47,216 nt of DNA from a bacterium (GTDB lineage: Bacteria; Hydrothermota; Hydrothermia; LBFQ01; DSFT01): NCBI GenBank assembly GCA_030550205.1, contig JAUQPS010000004.1:1-47216 (forward strand). The letters are read 5' to 3'. Below, in pieces: positions 1 through 7,589 of the stretch. The stretch's first letter is position 1. Each line of letters begins with the position of its first letter. The notes under the pieces are model-generated. The model did not search any database. It saw only the letters and a list, made by a program, of their open reading frames with translations, and was not told where the DNA came from. The position numbers and the translations under genes are program-made.

Positions 1-2
1 TT

Positions 3-1355
3 TCATCAATGGCAGGCGGTTTTGCCCTTTCAGGGATTGGAGGAAAAGCTTTAAGTTTAGGAGGCTCTTATGTATCTCTTGTAAGTGATTGGACAGCAAT
101 CTATTGGAATCCTGCTGGACTTACAGGCGCCTCCAAACAAATTGGGATATATACTAATGTAATAGGAACTTTTGGTGATGCTACAACCCAAACAGGTATA
201 ATTGGTATGGATGGTCCTTTTTCATTAAAGAATTATCCAATTAACACTCAACAAAGCTTTTTAATTCCTGCTTTTGGTTTTGTATTACCATATAAGGAAA
301 ATGTATTTGCATTTGGTTTATATGTTCCTTTTGGGCTTGGAGCTAAATGGGATTTGTATTCTCTTCCAATTGGTTATAGGGATGATGGAATTGACAATTA
401 TCCAAAAATAGACCATGAAAGCTCAATTGAAGTTTTAAATATTGTAGGAGGCTATGCAAGGAAGTTTTCGAGTTTATCTGTTGGTATCTCACTTGGTCTT
501 TCAAGAACATCTATATTATTAAGGAAAGTTAATTTTGCTATATTAGATGGTAATAAAGATGGATCTCCAGATTTGGGATATCCCTATTCTTTAATTCCTG
601 TTGATGTTAAATTAACAGGAACTGGGTTTGGATTTGTTGCTAATTTGGGTTTAAAATATGAATTAAGTAAATTATCTTTTGCTTGGGCTTTAAGATTTAA
701 TTCAAGTCCAACATTAAAGGGTAATATTGAAGCAAATGCATATTTACCTAAGAGTGATTATTATTATAAAATGTCTAATAATCCTATTTTCTTAGGTGGA
801 ATTTCAAATTCAAAAGCAAGTGGTAGTGCCCAATTAAAACTACCTATTATTACAGATTTTGGAATAAGCTATAAATTTAATGAAAAATTATTAAGTGCTG
901 TATTTTTCCAATATCAAAATTGGAGCACATTTGATGAAATTATACTTAGTATTGATAGTGCTAATCAAACAGGTGATCCTTTACTTGGAAAATTCTTACC
1001 ATCAGAAGAGGAATTTGTTCAAGGTTGGAAAAGCACATTTAAATTTGGTATGGGAATTGAATATAGATTTAAGAGTAATTTACCTTTGAGATTTGGTTTT
1101 GCATTTGATCAAAGCCCAATACCCGATTCTACATTTAATCCTTTAATTCCTGACCCTGGCAATAAAATTCAATTAACTGCTGGATTTTCAAGAGAATATA
1201 ATAATTTCTCTTATGACTTTAATTTTGAATACTTTATACTTCCAAAGAAAACTATAAGTAATACTGATTATAACCCACTTAAATCACATAACCTTCCTGG
1301 TGAATATAGATTTTCATTATTTGCAGTCGGTTTTGGTATAAATTATAAATTTTAA
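3..1355 (+). CDS. FadL/OmpP1-type outer membrane barrel transporter (5' end cut by window)
   Basis: Probable outer-membrane beta-barrel for uptake of hydrophobic compounds. The visible N-terminus, GGFALSGIGGKALSLGGSYV followed by IYWNPAGL, is the hallmark start of mature OmpP1/FadL/TodX proteins, where an N-terminal segment plugs the barrel. The rest alternates glycine- and aromatic-rich strands and ends in an aromatic residue (GFGINYKF), as barrel proteins do. The first ATG in view (position 9) lies directly before the mature motif, and the frame is open upstream (Ser-Ser), so the signal peptide and true start are probably outside the window. An esterase lipoprotein follows after 14 nt with its own Shine-Dalgarno, so the two form an operon. 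Family call is firm; the substrate is unknown. Confidence 0.85.
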   Translation, partial: SSMAGGFALSGIGGKALSLGGSYVSLVSDWTAIYWNPAGLTGASKQIGIYTNVIGTFGDATTQTGIIGMDGPFSLKNYPINTQQSFLIPAFGFVLPYKENVFAFGLYVPFGLGAKWDLYSLPIGYRDDGIDNYPKIDHESSIEVLNIVGGYARKFSSLSVGISLGLSRTSILLRKVNFAILDGNKDGSPDLGYPYSLIPVDVKLTGTGFGFVANLGLKYELSKLSFAWALRFNSSPTLKGNIEANAYLPKSDYYYKMSNNPIFLGGISNSKASGSAQLKLPIITDFGISYKFNEKLLSAVFFQYQNWSTFDEIILSIDSANQTGDPLLGKFLPSEEEFVQGWKSTFKFGMGIEYRFKSNLPLRFGFAFDQSPIPDSTFNPLIPDPGNKIQLTAGFSREYNNFSYDFNFEYFILPKKTISNTDYNPLKSHNLPGEYRFSLFAVGFGINYKF

Positions 1356-1356
1356 A

Positions 1357-1363
1357 AGGAGGT
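1357..1363 (+). promoter_or_regulatory. Shine-Dalgarno AGGAGGT for the esterase gene
   Basis: A perfect AGGAGGT sits 6 nt before the ATG at 1370. It shows that the ribosomes do use classical Shine-Dalgarno pairing for genes inside an operon, in contrast to the first genes of transcription units here. Confidence 0.85.
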
Positions 1364-1369
1364 AAAGAA

Positions 1370-2593
1370 ATGAAGAGGTCAATTTTAACTGGATTTCTTT
1401 TATTTTCTATAATAGCTTGTAAGGCAAAGGATAATGAATTTACGTTTGATAAGGGATATTATACTGAATATGCTATTAGTACATCAGGCAAAATTACTGA
1501 CCCCAATTTTGCATCAAAGGTTATAATATATTATCCTGCGAATTATGATGTTCAAGATACAACAGTTAAATATCCTATAATTTACTTTTTACATCCTTTT
1601 GGTGGAGATTATACATATTATAGGTCTGTTTATGATGTCGGAACTATAATGAGTTATCTTGTAGCAAAAGGAGAAATAAATCCTGCTATTTTAGTATTTG
1701 TAAATGGTAAGAATCCATTTGGAGGAAGTTTTTATGTAAATTCTGTTGATATAGCTAACAATATTAATGTTTATGGGAAATATCAAGATTATATAATTGA
1801 AGAGGTTATTCCACAAGTTGAAAATTCTATAATATCCAAAAGCAAGCTCAATGGTCAAAGATATATAGCTGGTTATTCTATGGGTGGTTATGGTTCAGTT
1901 TGGTTATCTATTGCAAGATATGATTTGTTCAATAAAGTTGCTTCAATAAGTGGCCCTCTTGGATTTGCCATATTTACTGATGCACAAGCCCAACAAGCTG
2001 TCCTTCAAGTTTTAAAGAGTGAAAATAGTGATTTTGGTAATCGCCTTCCATTAACTTTTGATTCCTTAGCTAGCACTCTTGGTGTTGGAAAAACATTTAC
2101 AACATTTATAGTAGCTCTTTCGGCAGCATTTAGTCCTAAATTTGATAATTGTGCTAACTTCTTACATCCAGATAGTATAAAATATACCTATATAACCGCT
2201 CAAATTGGTTCAAATTGTGCAGGATTTAGATTGCCCGTTTATAAGGATTTAAATAGTGTTAATAGTAGTGTATTAAGTAATATTTGGCTTTTAAAAGATC
2301 CTTTACTTTTCTTCGGTATAGCTCCTGATGCTGATAGTATTATTGAAAAAGGTATAAAATATTATATTTCAACAGGAAATGGTGATCCATTGGAACAAGT
2401 TATTTATAAAATGGATAGTATTATTGTAGATGTTATGAAAGGGCGTTATCAAAGCAAAGGTAAGAACCCAAACGAGTATATTTCTTATAAAGTATTAGAT
2501 GGCTCAACTGATCCATTTAAATTCCCTACAACACATAATCAATATGTATATAATGAAATTGCAGAAGTTTTAAAATTTTTCTTAAAGAAATAA
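1370..2593 (+). CDS. alpha/beta-hydrolase esterase, probable lipoprotein
   Basis: Secreted serine esterase of the feruloyl esterase/esterase D type. An N-terminal hydrophobic stretch (MKRSILTGFLLFSIIAC) ends in Cys17, consistent with lipidation by the Lgt encoded at 6753. The nucleophile elbow GYSMGG places the catalytic Ser at residue 170, and PIIYFLHPFGGD (about 69-80) is the oxyanion-hole strand. A His in TTHNQYVYNE near the C-terminus is a candidate triad member. Length (407 aa) exceeds the roughly 280 aa core because of an insertion after the nucleophile. It follows the FadL-like gene with a strong Shine-Dalgarno, so a role in handling an imported or surface ester is plausible but inferred. 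Substrate not predictable. Confidence 0.75.
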   Translation: MKRSILTGFLLFSIIACKAKDNEFTFDKGYYTEYAISTSGKITDPNFASKVIIYYPANYDVQDTTVKYPIIYFLHPFGGDYTYYRSVYDVGTIMSYLVAKGEINPAILVFVNGKNPFGGSFYVNSVDIANNINVYGKYQDYIIEEVIPQVENSIISKSKLNGQRYIAGYSMGGYGSVWLSIARYDLFNKVASISGPLGFAIFTDAQAQQAVLQVLKSENSDFGNRLPLTFDSLASTLGVGKTFTTFIVALSAAFSPKFDNCANFLHPDSIKYTYITAQIGSNCAGFRLPVYKDLNSVNSSVLSNIWLLKDPLLFFGIAPDADSIIEKGIKYYISTGNGDPLEQVIYKMDSIIVDVMKGRYQSKGKNPNEYISYKVLDGSTDPFKFPTTHNQYVYNEIAEVLKFFLKK

Positions 2594-2596
2594 TAT

Positions 2597-2614
2597 CCCC
2601 ACCTTCTGGTGGGG
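2597..2614 (+). terminator. GC-rich hairpin between esterase and mutL
   Basis: CCCCACC-TTCT-GGTGGGG forms a perfect 7-bp stem with a 4-nt loop right after the esterase stop. It is conspicuous in this AT-rich DNA. Only CGTCTT follows, not a U-tract, and the mutL ATG is 6 nt past the stem. It may be a weak terminator/attenuator or a structure that controls mutL translation; the sequence does not decide. Confidence 0.5.
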
Positions 2615-2620
2615 CGTCTT

Positions 2621-4066
2621 ATGAAAATTAAAAAATTATCAGATAATGTAATAAGTAAAATTTCTGCTGGCGAAGTTATAAATAGTCCAAGTGATGTTAT
2701 AAAGGAATTGATAGAAAATTCTATTGATGCTAATGCTAATGAAATTGTTATTCAAGTAAGAGGTAAAGGATTAAATTTTATAAAAGTTAAAGATAATGGT
2801 GAAGGTATTTCAAAGGAAGACCTTGTTAATGTAGCAAAAAAGCATTATACAAGTAAATTGTTTTCATTTGAAGATATTTATAATTTGAAAACATTTGGAT
2901 TTAGAGGAGAAGCATTATATTCTATTTCAAGTGTTTCAAAGTTAATAATAAGAAGTAGTATTGATGGAATAGAAGGATATGAAGCTATATTTGAAGCAGG
3001 AAAATTAGTAGATTTTAGAAATTGTCATTGCCAAAAGGGAACAATAGTTTTGGTAAAAGAGATATTTTTTAATGTCCCTATAAGGAGAAATTTTATTTTA
3101 AGTTCAAGAAGTGAAGTTAAAAAAATTAAAAGAACAATTTTAAATTATGTATTGGCATTTGAAAATATAACATTTAAGGTTGAAATTTCAAATAAGAAGT
3201 TAATTTTTGAAAAGGCTTCTTCAAGGGAAGAGAGAATAAAAAATATATTTGGAGATTTTCAAAAGAAAATTTTAAGAACATCGGATTTTTCAGTAGAATT
3301 TTACATATTTGATAAAATAGATGAAAATAGAATTTTTGTAAATAAAAGACCAGTTTTCGATAGCAAAATTAGTCAGATATTAAGCAAGTCTAACATAAAA
3401 AATTATATCGTTTTTATTGAAGTAAATCCAAAAGATATTGATATAAATGTGCATCCTAAGAAGTTAGAAGTTAAATTCTCAAAAAATTTAAATATCTATG
3501 ATGAAATTAAAAATTTCTTAAAGGATAATGTTCAAGTTAAAATAAAGCCTAAAATTGTTCAAATTTCAAAAATTGAGCAAAAACCCCAACCTAAATTTAT
3601 AACCACTATCTCAAAAAACAAATTGCTTATTATTCATAGAGAAAGAGCTCTTAGGAAAATTTATATTCAAAAGTTATTAAATAAGCAATATAAAACTCAA
3701 ATGCTTGCATTTCCTTATGTTTTCAAATTCCAAATTTCTGATGAAAATATAAAAATTTTAAAATTATATGGATTTAGTGTAAATTTAAAAGAGAAAGAAA
3801 TTTTAATAGATGGTATTCCTGATATTATTGAGAATATTAGTTATGAAGATTTAGAGCAAATAATTAGTATTTTTCTAAGAAGGGAGCATTTTTTAAAACT
3901 GGAAAATTTTATTAATGCAATTGTTGAAAATGCTATTAAGTATTCAAATTTAACAGATGAAGAAATTATCTTAAGGCTATTTTCACTTAAAAATCCTAAT
4001 GTTGATGATTTAAATAGAAGAATTATTTATGAGATTGATCTAGATGAGATTGAGCAAAAGTTTTAA
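2621..4066 (+). CDS. mutL: DNA mismatch repair protein MutL
   Basis: GHKL-ATPase mismatch-repair mediator linking MutS recognition to strand removal. From the ATG at 2621 the numbering matches family norms: ISAGEV (14-19), KELIENSIDA with the general-base Glu29 and Asn33, VKDNGEGIS, and TFGFRGEAL. I choose 2621 over an in-frame GTG at 2609 because that GTG lies inside the hairpin stem. The protein is short (481 aa). The C-terminal region has LLIIHRERAL where endonuclease-type MutL carries DQHA(X)2E(X)4E, so I see no nuclease site. No -10 box or Shine-Dalgarno precedes it; it may depend on read-through from the esterase. Its 3' end overlaps convergent coaE by 27 bp. Confidence 0.9.
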   Translation: MKIKKLSDNVISKISAGEVINSPSDVIKELIENSIDANANEIVIQVRGKGLNFIKVKDNGEGISKEDLVNVAKKHYTSKLFSFEDIYNLKTFGFRGEALYSISSVSKLIIRSSIDGIEGYEAIFEAGKLVDFRNCHCQKGTIVLVKEIFFNVPIRRNFILSSRSEVKKIKRTILNYVLAFENITFKVEISNKKLIFEKASSREERIKNIFGDFQKKILRTSDFSVEFYIFDKIDENRIFVNKRPVFDSKISQILSKSNIKNYIVFIEVNPKDIDINVHPKKLEVKFSKNLNIYDEIKNFLKDNVQVKIKPKIVQISKIEQKPQPKFITTISKNKLLIIHRERALRKIYIQKLLNKQYKTQMLAFPYVFKFQISDENIKILKLYGFSVNLKEKEILIDGIPDIIENISYEDLEQIISIFLRREHFLKLENFINAIVENAIKYSNLTDEEIILRLFSLKNPNVDDLNRRIIYEIDLDEIEQKF

Positions 4067-4597
4067 AACTTTTTCCTTTAATTCTTCAATTGTTCCGTTA
4101 TTTTCAATTATAATATGACTTCTTTTTGCTTTTTCATTTTGGGGCATTTGTCTTAATAATATCATTCTTGCAGTATCTTCACTATATCCTTTATTTTTCA
4201 GTCTTTCAATTAATTTTTTTTCATCAGCAATAACACATATAATTTTATCAAACATATATTCAAGCCCATATTCAAATACAAGGGCAGCATCTATAAAAAT
4301 AATTTCACTATTTGATTTAAGAATTTCTTCATTTATTGCTTTTATAACTTTTTGTCTAATAAAACTTTCATATATATCCATTTTTTCAGGATTTTTAAAT
4401 AAATAATCTGACAATTTTTTTCTGTCAAGGAATTCTTCACCAAATGTTTGCTTTATAAAATTTTTTATTTCTTGACTTTCTAGTAATTTATGAACAACTT
4501 TATCTGCATCTATTACAAAATATCCTTTTTCTCTTAAAATGTTAGAAATTGTTGTTTTACCACTTCCAGCATTTCCCGTAATTGCAATTAACTTCAT
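4040..4597 (-). CDS. coaE: dephospho-CoA kinase
   Basis: Last enzyme of coenzyme A synthesis: phosphorylates the ribose 3'-OH of dephospho-CoA with ATP. The N-terminus holds the P-loop GNAGSGKTT (about 8-16), then VIDADKVVHKLL, the CoaE substrate-binding segment, and FIDAALVFEYGL, the conserved Leu/Phe-rich lid region. Length of 185 aa is slightly below the usual 200. The ATG overlaps the TGA of the upstream aminotransferase (ATGA), showing translational coupling. It is the last gene of the tRNA(CAU) - small ORF - aminotransferase - coaE unit, and its 3' end is antisense to the last 27 bp of mutL. Confidence 0.92.
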   Translation of the reverse strand: MKLIAITGNAGSGKTTISNILREKGYFVIDADKVVHKLLESQEIKNFIKQTFGEEFLDRKKLSDYLFKNPEKMDIYESFIRQKVIKAINEEILKSNSEIIFIDAALVFEYGLEYMFDKIICVIADEKKLIERLKNKGYSEDTARMILLRQMPQNEKAKRSHIIIENNGTIEELKEKVLKLLLNLI

Positions 4598-5694
4598 AAA
4601 AGACTTTTAAATCTTCTAATTCCTTCTTTTAAATTTTCCATAGAATTAGCAAATGATATTCTTACATAATTTTTAAAGCTTTCTCCAAATAATATACCTG
4701 GTGTTATTGCTAAATACTTTTCATTTAACGCTCTATTACAAAATTCTAACCCATCATAAGGAACTTTTACAAAATAATAAAATGCACCCTTTGGCTTAAA
4801 TGAAATCTTTTCTTTTAACTCATCATATAAGAAATCCCTTCTCTTCTTAAATTCTTCTCTCATGTATTGAACATATTTTTTTACTTCATTATCTCTTAAA
4901 GCGGTAATTCCTCCATATTGAATAGGTGTTGAAGGTCCTGTTATAAAATTTGAATTCATTGTAGTTAAATCCTTAACAAATTCTCTTGGAAATATCCCAT
5001 ATCCAAGCCTTAAACCAGTCATACAAAATGTTTTAGAAAAGCTTTCAAGCAATATCACTCTATTTTTATTATATGTAAATATAGAGATATGTTTATCTTC
5101 ATATACAAGCTCTGAATAAACTTCATCTGAAAGTATGTAAATTCTTGGAAATTTTTCAAGAACCTCCAATAATAAATCTAAATTTTCTTTATTCATTAAA
5201 CTACCTTGTGGATTATTAGGATAGTTTATTATTAAAAGCCTAGTTTTTGGACTTAATACCTTAAATAATTCATCTCTTGGAATTGTTCCATCTTCATTTA
5301 ATTTTATAACCTTATACTTTATATTTAACGCTTTACACCAATAAGGATAAACTAAATAATAAGGCTCAAATAAAATTATTTCATCATCTTGCTTACAAAA
5401 ATAAAATATAGTATAAAATATAATGGGCTTTCCACCAGCGGTTACTAATACTTCATCAGGACTAATATCTATACCTTTTCTATTTGTTTCATATTCTGCA
5501 ATTGCTTCTCTTAATTCTATTAAACCTTTTGGATCTGGATAATATGTTTTATTTTCAAGAATTGCTCTATTTATAGCTTCCTTTATATTCTGATGTACCT
5601 CAAAATCTGGCTCACCAATAGCTAAGGAAATTACAGGATATCCTCTCTTTTTTAACTCTTTTGCTTTTGCTTCAATCTCAACAGCGGTAAGCAA
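4594..5694 (-). CDS. PLP-dependent aminotransferase, fold type I (aspartate aminotransferase-like)
   Basis: Class I/II aminotransferase transferring amino groups between amino and keto acids, probably aspartate or another common amino acid. Visible landmarks: IGEPDF (27-32), NYPNNPQG (about 158-165, Asn contacting PLP), SDEVYSELVY with Asp190 pairing the pyridine nitrogen, and SFSKTF with Lys221 forming the Schiff base; GLRLGYG follows. At 366 aa the N-terminus is about 20 residues shorter than many relatives. The start is TTG at 5694, one base after the stop of the preceding small ORF. No ATG is available before the conserved KELKKRGYPVISLAIGEPD block, so TTG is the likely start. Exact amino acid specificity is not predictable. 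Confidence 0.88.
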   Translation of the reverse strand: MLTAVEIEAKAKELKKRGYPVISLAIGEPDFEVHQNIKEAINRAILENKTYYPDPKGLIELREAIAEYETNRKGIDISPDEVLVTAGGKPIIFYTIFYFCKQDDEIILFEPYYLVYPYWCKALNIKYKVIKLNEDGTIPRDELFKVLSPKTRLLIINYPNNPQGSLMNKENLDLLLEVLEKFPRIYILSDEVYSELVYEDKHISIFTYNKNRVILLESFSKTFCMTGLRLGYGIFPREFVKDLTTMNSNFITGPSTPIQYGGITALRDNEVKKYVQYMREEFKKRRDFLYDELKEKISFKPKGAFYYFVKVPYDGLEFCNRALNEKYLAITPGILFGESFKNYVRISFANSMENLKEGIRRFKSLL

Positions 5695-5695
5695 T

Positions 5696-5953
5696 TTACT
5701 TTCTATACTTTATAACTACTTTAAACTCGTTTAAATTATTTGTAGGTTTGTATATACATTCTTGAACTGTTCCTTCTACATCAAATTTCAAGTTCATAAG
5801 AGGGATTTCACAGCTATTACCACTTGCCTTTCCTCTTAAAACATTAGCAACATATACACCATCTGCTTTACCCTTAATTGTCAAAGTATAATAACCATCT
5901 GCAATTTTAGCGATATTCTTATCAACGATCATCATACTTATTAACCAAAGCAT
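5696..5953 (-). CDS. small protein of unknown function directly behind tRNA(CAU)
   Basis: I do not recognise this 85-residue protein. From the ATG at 5953 it starts MLWLISMMIVDKNIAKIADG; later in-frame Met codons at 5935 and 5932 are alternatives. It contains a weakly hydrophobic N-terminus, two cysteines (NSCEIP and QECIYK) and a basic C-terminus, with a predicted strand-rich middle (YYTLTIKGKADGVYVANVL). An open frame continues upstream through the tRNA gene, but that part cannot be protein. The ATG lies one nucleotide after the tRNA discriminator base, so the ORF must be co-transcribed with the tRNA. The aminotransferase follows after one base. Coding is supported by tight packing and length, not by homology. 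Confidence 0.6.
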   Translation of the reverse strand: MLWLISMMIVDKNIAKIADGYYTLTIKGKADGVYVANVLRGKASGNSCEIPLMNLKFDVEGTVQECIYKPTNNLNEFKVVIKYRK

Positions 5954-5954
5954 A

Positions 5955-6027
5955 TGGGCCCGGTAGGACTCGAACCTACAACCCACGGATTATGAGTCCG
6001 CTGCTCTGCCACTTGAGCTACGGGCCC
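5955..6027 (-). tRNA. tRNA with CAU anticodon (elongator Met or Ile2)
   Basis: 73-nt cloverleaf on the minus strand: acceptor GGGCCCG/CGGGCCC, D-stem GCTC/GAGC, anticodon stem GCGGA/TCCGT with loop CTCATAA, T-arm GTAGG-TTCGAGT-CCTAC, discriminator A, no encoded CCA. The first pair is G-C and the anticodon stem lacks the three G-C pairs of initiators, so it is not the initiator. CAU could be elongator Met or, after lysidine modification, Ile for AUA codons; sequence alone does not settle this. A perfect promoter lies upstream (6044-6072), and a protein ORF starts 1 nt behind its 3' end. Confidence 0.93.
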
Positions 6028-6043
6028 GTCAAAAAGGTCTAAA

Positions 6044-6072
6044 ATTTTAAAGCATACCCCTGAAAATGTCAA
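6044..6072 (-). promoter_or_regulatory. sigma70-type promoter of tRNA(CAU) operon, TTGACA-17-TAAAAT
   Basis: On the minus strand TTGACA (6072-6067) is followed by a 17-bp spacer and TAAAAT (6049-6044), the textbook housekeeping architecture. The tRNA begins 16 nt after the -10 box. This site calibrates the TTTAAAATTT blocks elsewhere in the window as -10 regions. Confidence 0.88.
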
Positions 6073-6080
6073 GTTTAACC

Positions 6081-6710
6081 TTATTTAATCTCTAAAATTG
6101 TATAAATTCTACTACTTTCTCCTCTTCTATAAGAATATAAAATGGGATTTTCATAAGTGCAACTAAAAGGCAAAATAATATCATTTATACCATAGCTTTT
6201 TAAAATGTCTAAATTATATGTTAATAAGTCTAAAAATAACTTTCCATTCTTATATTTAAAGTATTCTCTTGGAAAATAGCTAAATAAATTTTCTTTTACT
6301 TCATAACAATTTGAGCAAATGCCAGGTCCAAATATCACAATTAGGTTTTTTGAATTAAATTTATTTAAAAATATCTTAATAGCTTTTTCCAAAATTCTTA
6401 AATATGAACCTCTCCAACCAATATGAAATATACCTCCTATTTGATTTTTTATATCTAAAATAATAACTGGATAACAATCAGCAGTTTTTACTCTTGCTTT
6501 TAAATTTTTCACTTTTAGTATAATTCCATCACCATCTAAATTTCCCTTTGGTATATTTTCAATATTCTCAATTATGTAAATTTTATCTGAATGCGTTTGA
6601 TTTAACCAAGTGTCATAAGTTATTAAATTTTCATCAATTAACTTTGTAGAAACTTTTATTTCAACATTTTCTATCTCTATTTTATAATATCCATCTTTGA
6701 AAATCCACAT
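6081..6710 (-). CDS. pgeF: peptidoglycan editing factor PgeF (YfiH/laccase-domain protein)
   Basis: Member of the Cu-oxidase_4/YfiH family, which in other bacteria removes wrongly incorporated amino acids from cell-wall precursors; purine-nucleoside activity is also reported for relatives. The family metal/active-site triad is visible: His40 in NQTHSDKI, Cys79 in TADCYP and His96 in FHIGWRG; GPGICSNCYEV is the usual downstream motif. Length 209 aa is a little short of the typical 230-250. It starts at the ATG at 6710, eight nt after a TAAAAT box, so the mRNA should be almost leaderless. It is transcribed divergently from lgt, another envelope-biogenesis gene. Confidence 0.85.
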   Translation of the reverse strand: MWIFKDGYYKIEIENVEIKVSTKLIDENLITYDTWLNQTHSDKIYIIENIENIPKGNLDGDGIILKVKNLKARVKTADCYPVIILDIKNQIGGIFHIGWRGSYLRILEKAIKIFLNKFNSKNLIVIFGPGICSNCYEVKENLFSYFPREYFKYKNGKLFLDLLTYNLDILKSYGINDIILPFSCTYENPILYSYRRGESSRIYTILEIK

Positions 6711-6718
6711 ATAATAAA

Positions 6719-6724
6719 ATTTTA
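6719..6724 (-). promoter_or_regulatory. -10 box of pgeF, leaderless start
   Basis: CTTTAAAATTTTATTATATG on the minus strand: TAAAAT lies 8 nt before the pgeF ATG, too close for a Shine-Dalgarno leader. No good -35 is seen. Confidence 0.65.
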
Positions 6725-6739
6725 AAGTTGATTAAGCCT

Positions 6740-6745
6740 TAAAAT
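6740..6745 (+). promoter_or_regulatory. -10 box of lgt operon, leaderless start
   Basis: CTTAAAATTTTAGAGATG: TAAAAT is 7 nt before the lgt ATG. It is divergent from the pgeF box with 15 bp between them. Confidence 0.65.
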
Positions 6746-6752
6746 TTTAGAG

Positions 6753-7589
6753 ATGTTCCTCTTAATTTTAATTTTTGGACTTGTTTTAGAATTTGTTTTA
6801 TACTTTACATTAAAGGATTTAAATATTAATCCCGTTATTTTTACTATTGGCTCACTTCAAATTCGCTATTATGGTTTAATGTATGTAATAGCTATTGTTT
6901 TAGCTCTATACTTTTTGAGATATGACTTTAAGAAATTTAATATAAATGTAAATTATAAGGAGTTTGAAGATGCTGCATTTTGGGTAATTATATTTGCTAT
7001 TCTTGGGGCAAGAATCTATCATGTAATTCCAAATTGGGATTATTATTCAAAAAATCCATTTGAGATTATTGCAGTTTGGCATGGTGGTCTTGCTATTTAT
7101 GGTGGAATAATAGGGGGATTAATTTCAGGTTATATTATTGCAAAAATTAAAAAGTGGAATTTTTTAAAACTTGCTGATATTATTATTCCTTATTTAGCAC
7201 TTGGTCAAGCAATTGGTAGATGGGGAAATTTCTTTAATAAAGAAGCATATGGTCCTCCAAGTGATGTTCCTTGGGCAATTTATATACCTTATGAAAATCG
7301 CATTAAAGGTTTTGAAAATTATGAATATTTCCATCCTACATTTTGGTATGAAAGCATATTAAATTATATTAATTTTGTGTTTTTGCTTTATTTTAGGGAT
7401 AAATTTTATAAAAATGATGGTCAAATTCTTTCACTATATATTTTAAATTATGGAATTATTAGATTTTTTATTGAATTTCAAAGATTTGATACAGATACAT
7501 TTTTGGGCATTAGAATAGCTCATATATTTTCAATCATTGCTATTATAATTGGAATTGTTGGATTTATTTTAGCAAGTAGAGGAAAATGA
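6753..7589 (+). CDS. lgt: phosphatidylglycerol-prolipoprotein diacylglyceryl transferase
   Basis: Inner-membrane enzyme that attaches diacylglycerol to the lipobox Cys of prolipoproteins, the first step of lipoprotein maturation. About seven hydrophobic segments are visible across 278 aa. Family motifs: FTIGSLQIRYYGLMY (30-44), GARIYHVI (86-92), HGGLAIYGG (110-118), and the signature GQAIGRWGNFFNKEAYG (151-167), then HPTFWYES. It is the first gene of a four-gene run (lgt, GT4, methyltransferase, endonuclease) in which each frame overlaps the next. The start is nearly leaderless. Several probable substrates are in this window (esterase, NTR-like protein, the partial lipoprotein at the right edge). 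Confidence 0.95.
   Translation: MFLLILIFGLVLEFVLYFTLKDLNINPVIFTIGSLQIRYYGLMYVIAIVLALYFLRYDFKKFNINVNYKEFEDAAFWVIIFAILGARIYHVIPNWDYYSKNPFEIIAVWHGGLAIYGGIIGGLISGYIIAKIKKWNFLKLADIIIPYLALGQAIGRWGNFFNKEAYGPPSDVPWAIYIPYENRIKGFENYEYFHPTFWYESILNYINFVFLLYFRDKFYKNDGQILSLYILNYGIIRFFIEFQRFDTDTFLGIRIAHIFSIIAIIIGIVGFILASRGK

Noticed and set aside
5954-5986. N-terminal extension of the small ORF reading into tRNA(CAU)
   Set aside because: The extended frame is the tRNA sequence itself, which folds into a full cloverleaf; the ORF starts at ATG 5953 at the earliest.
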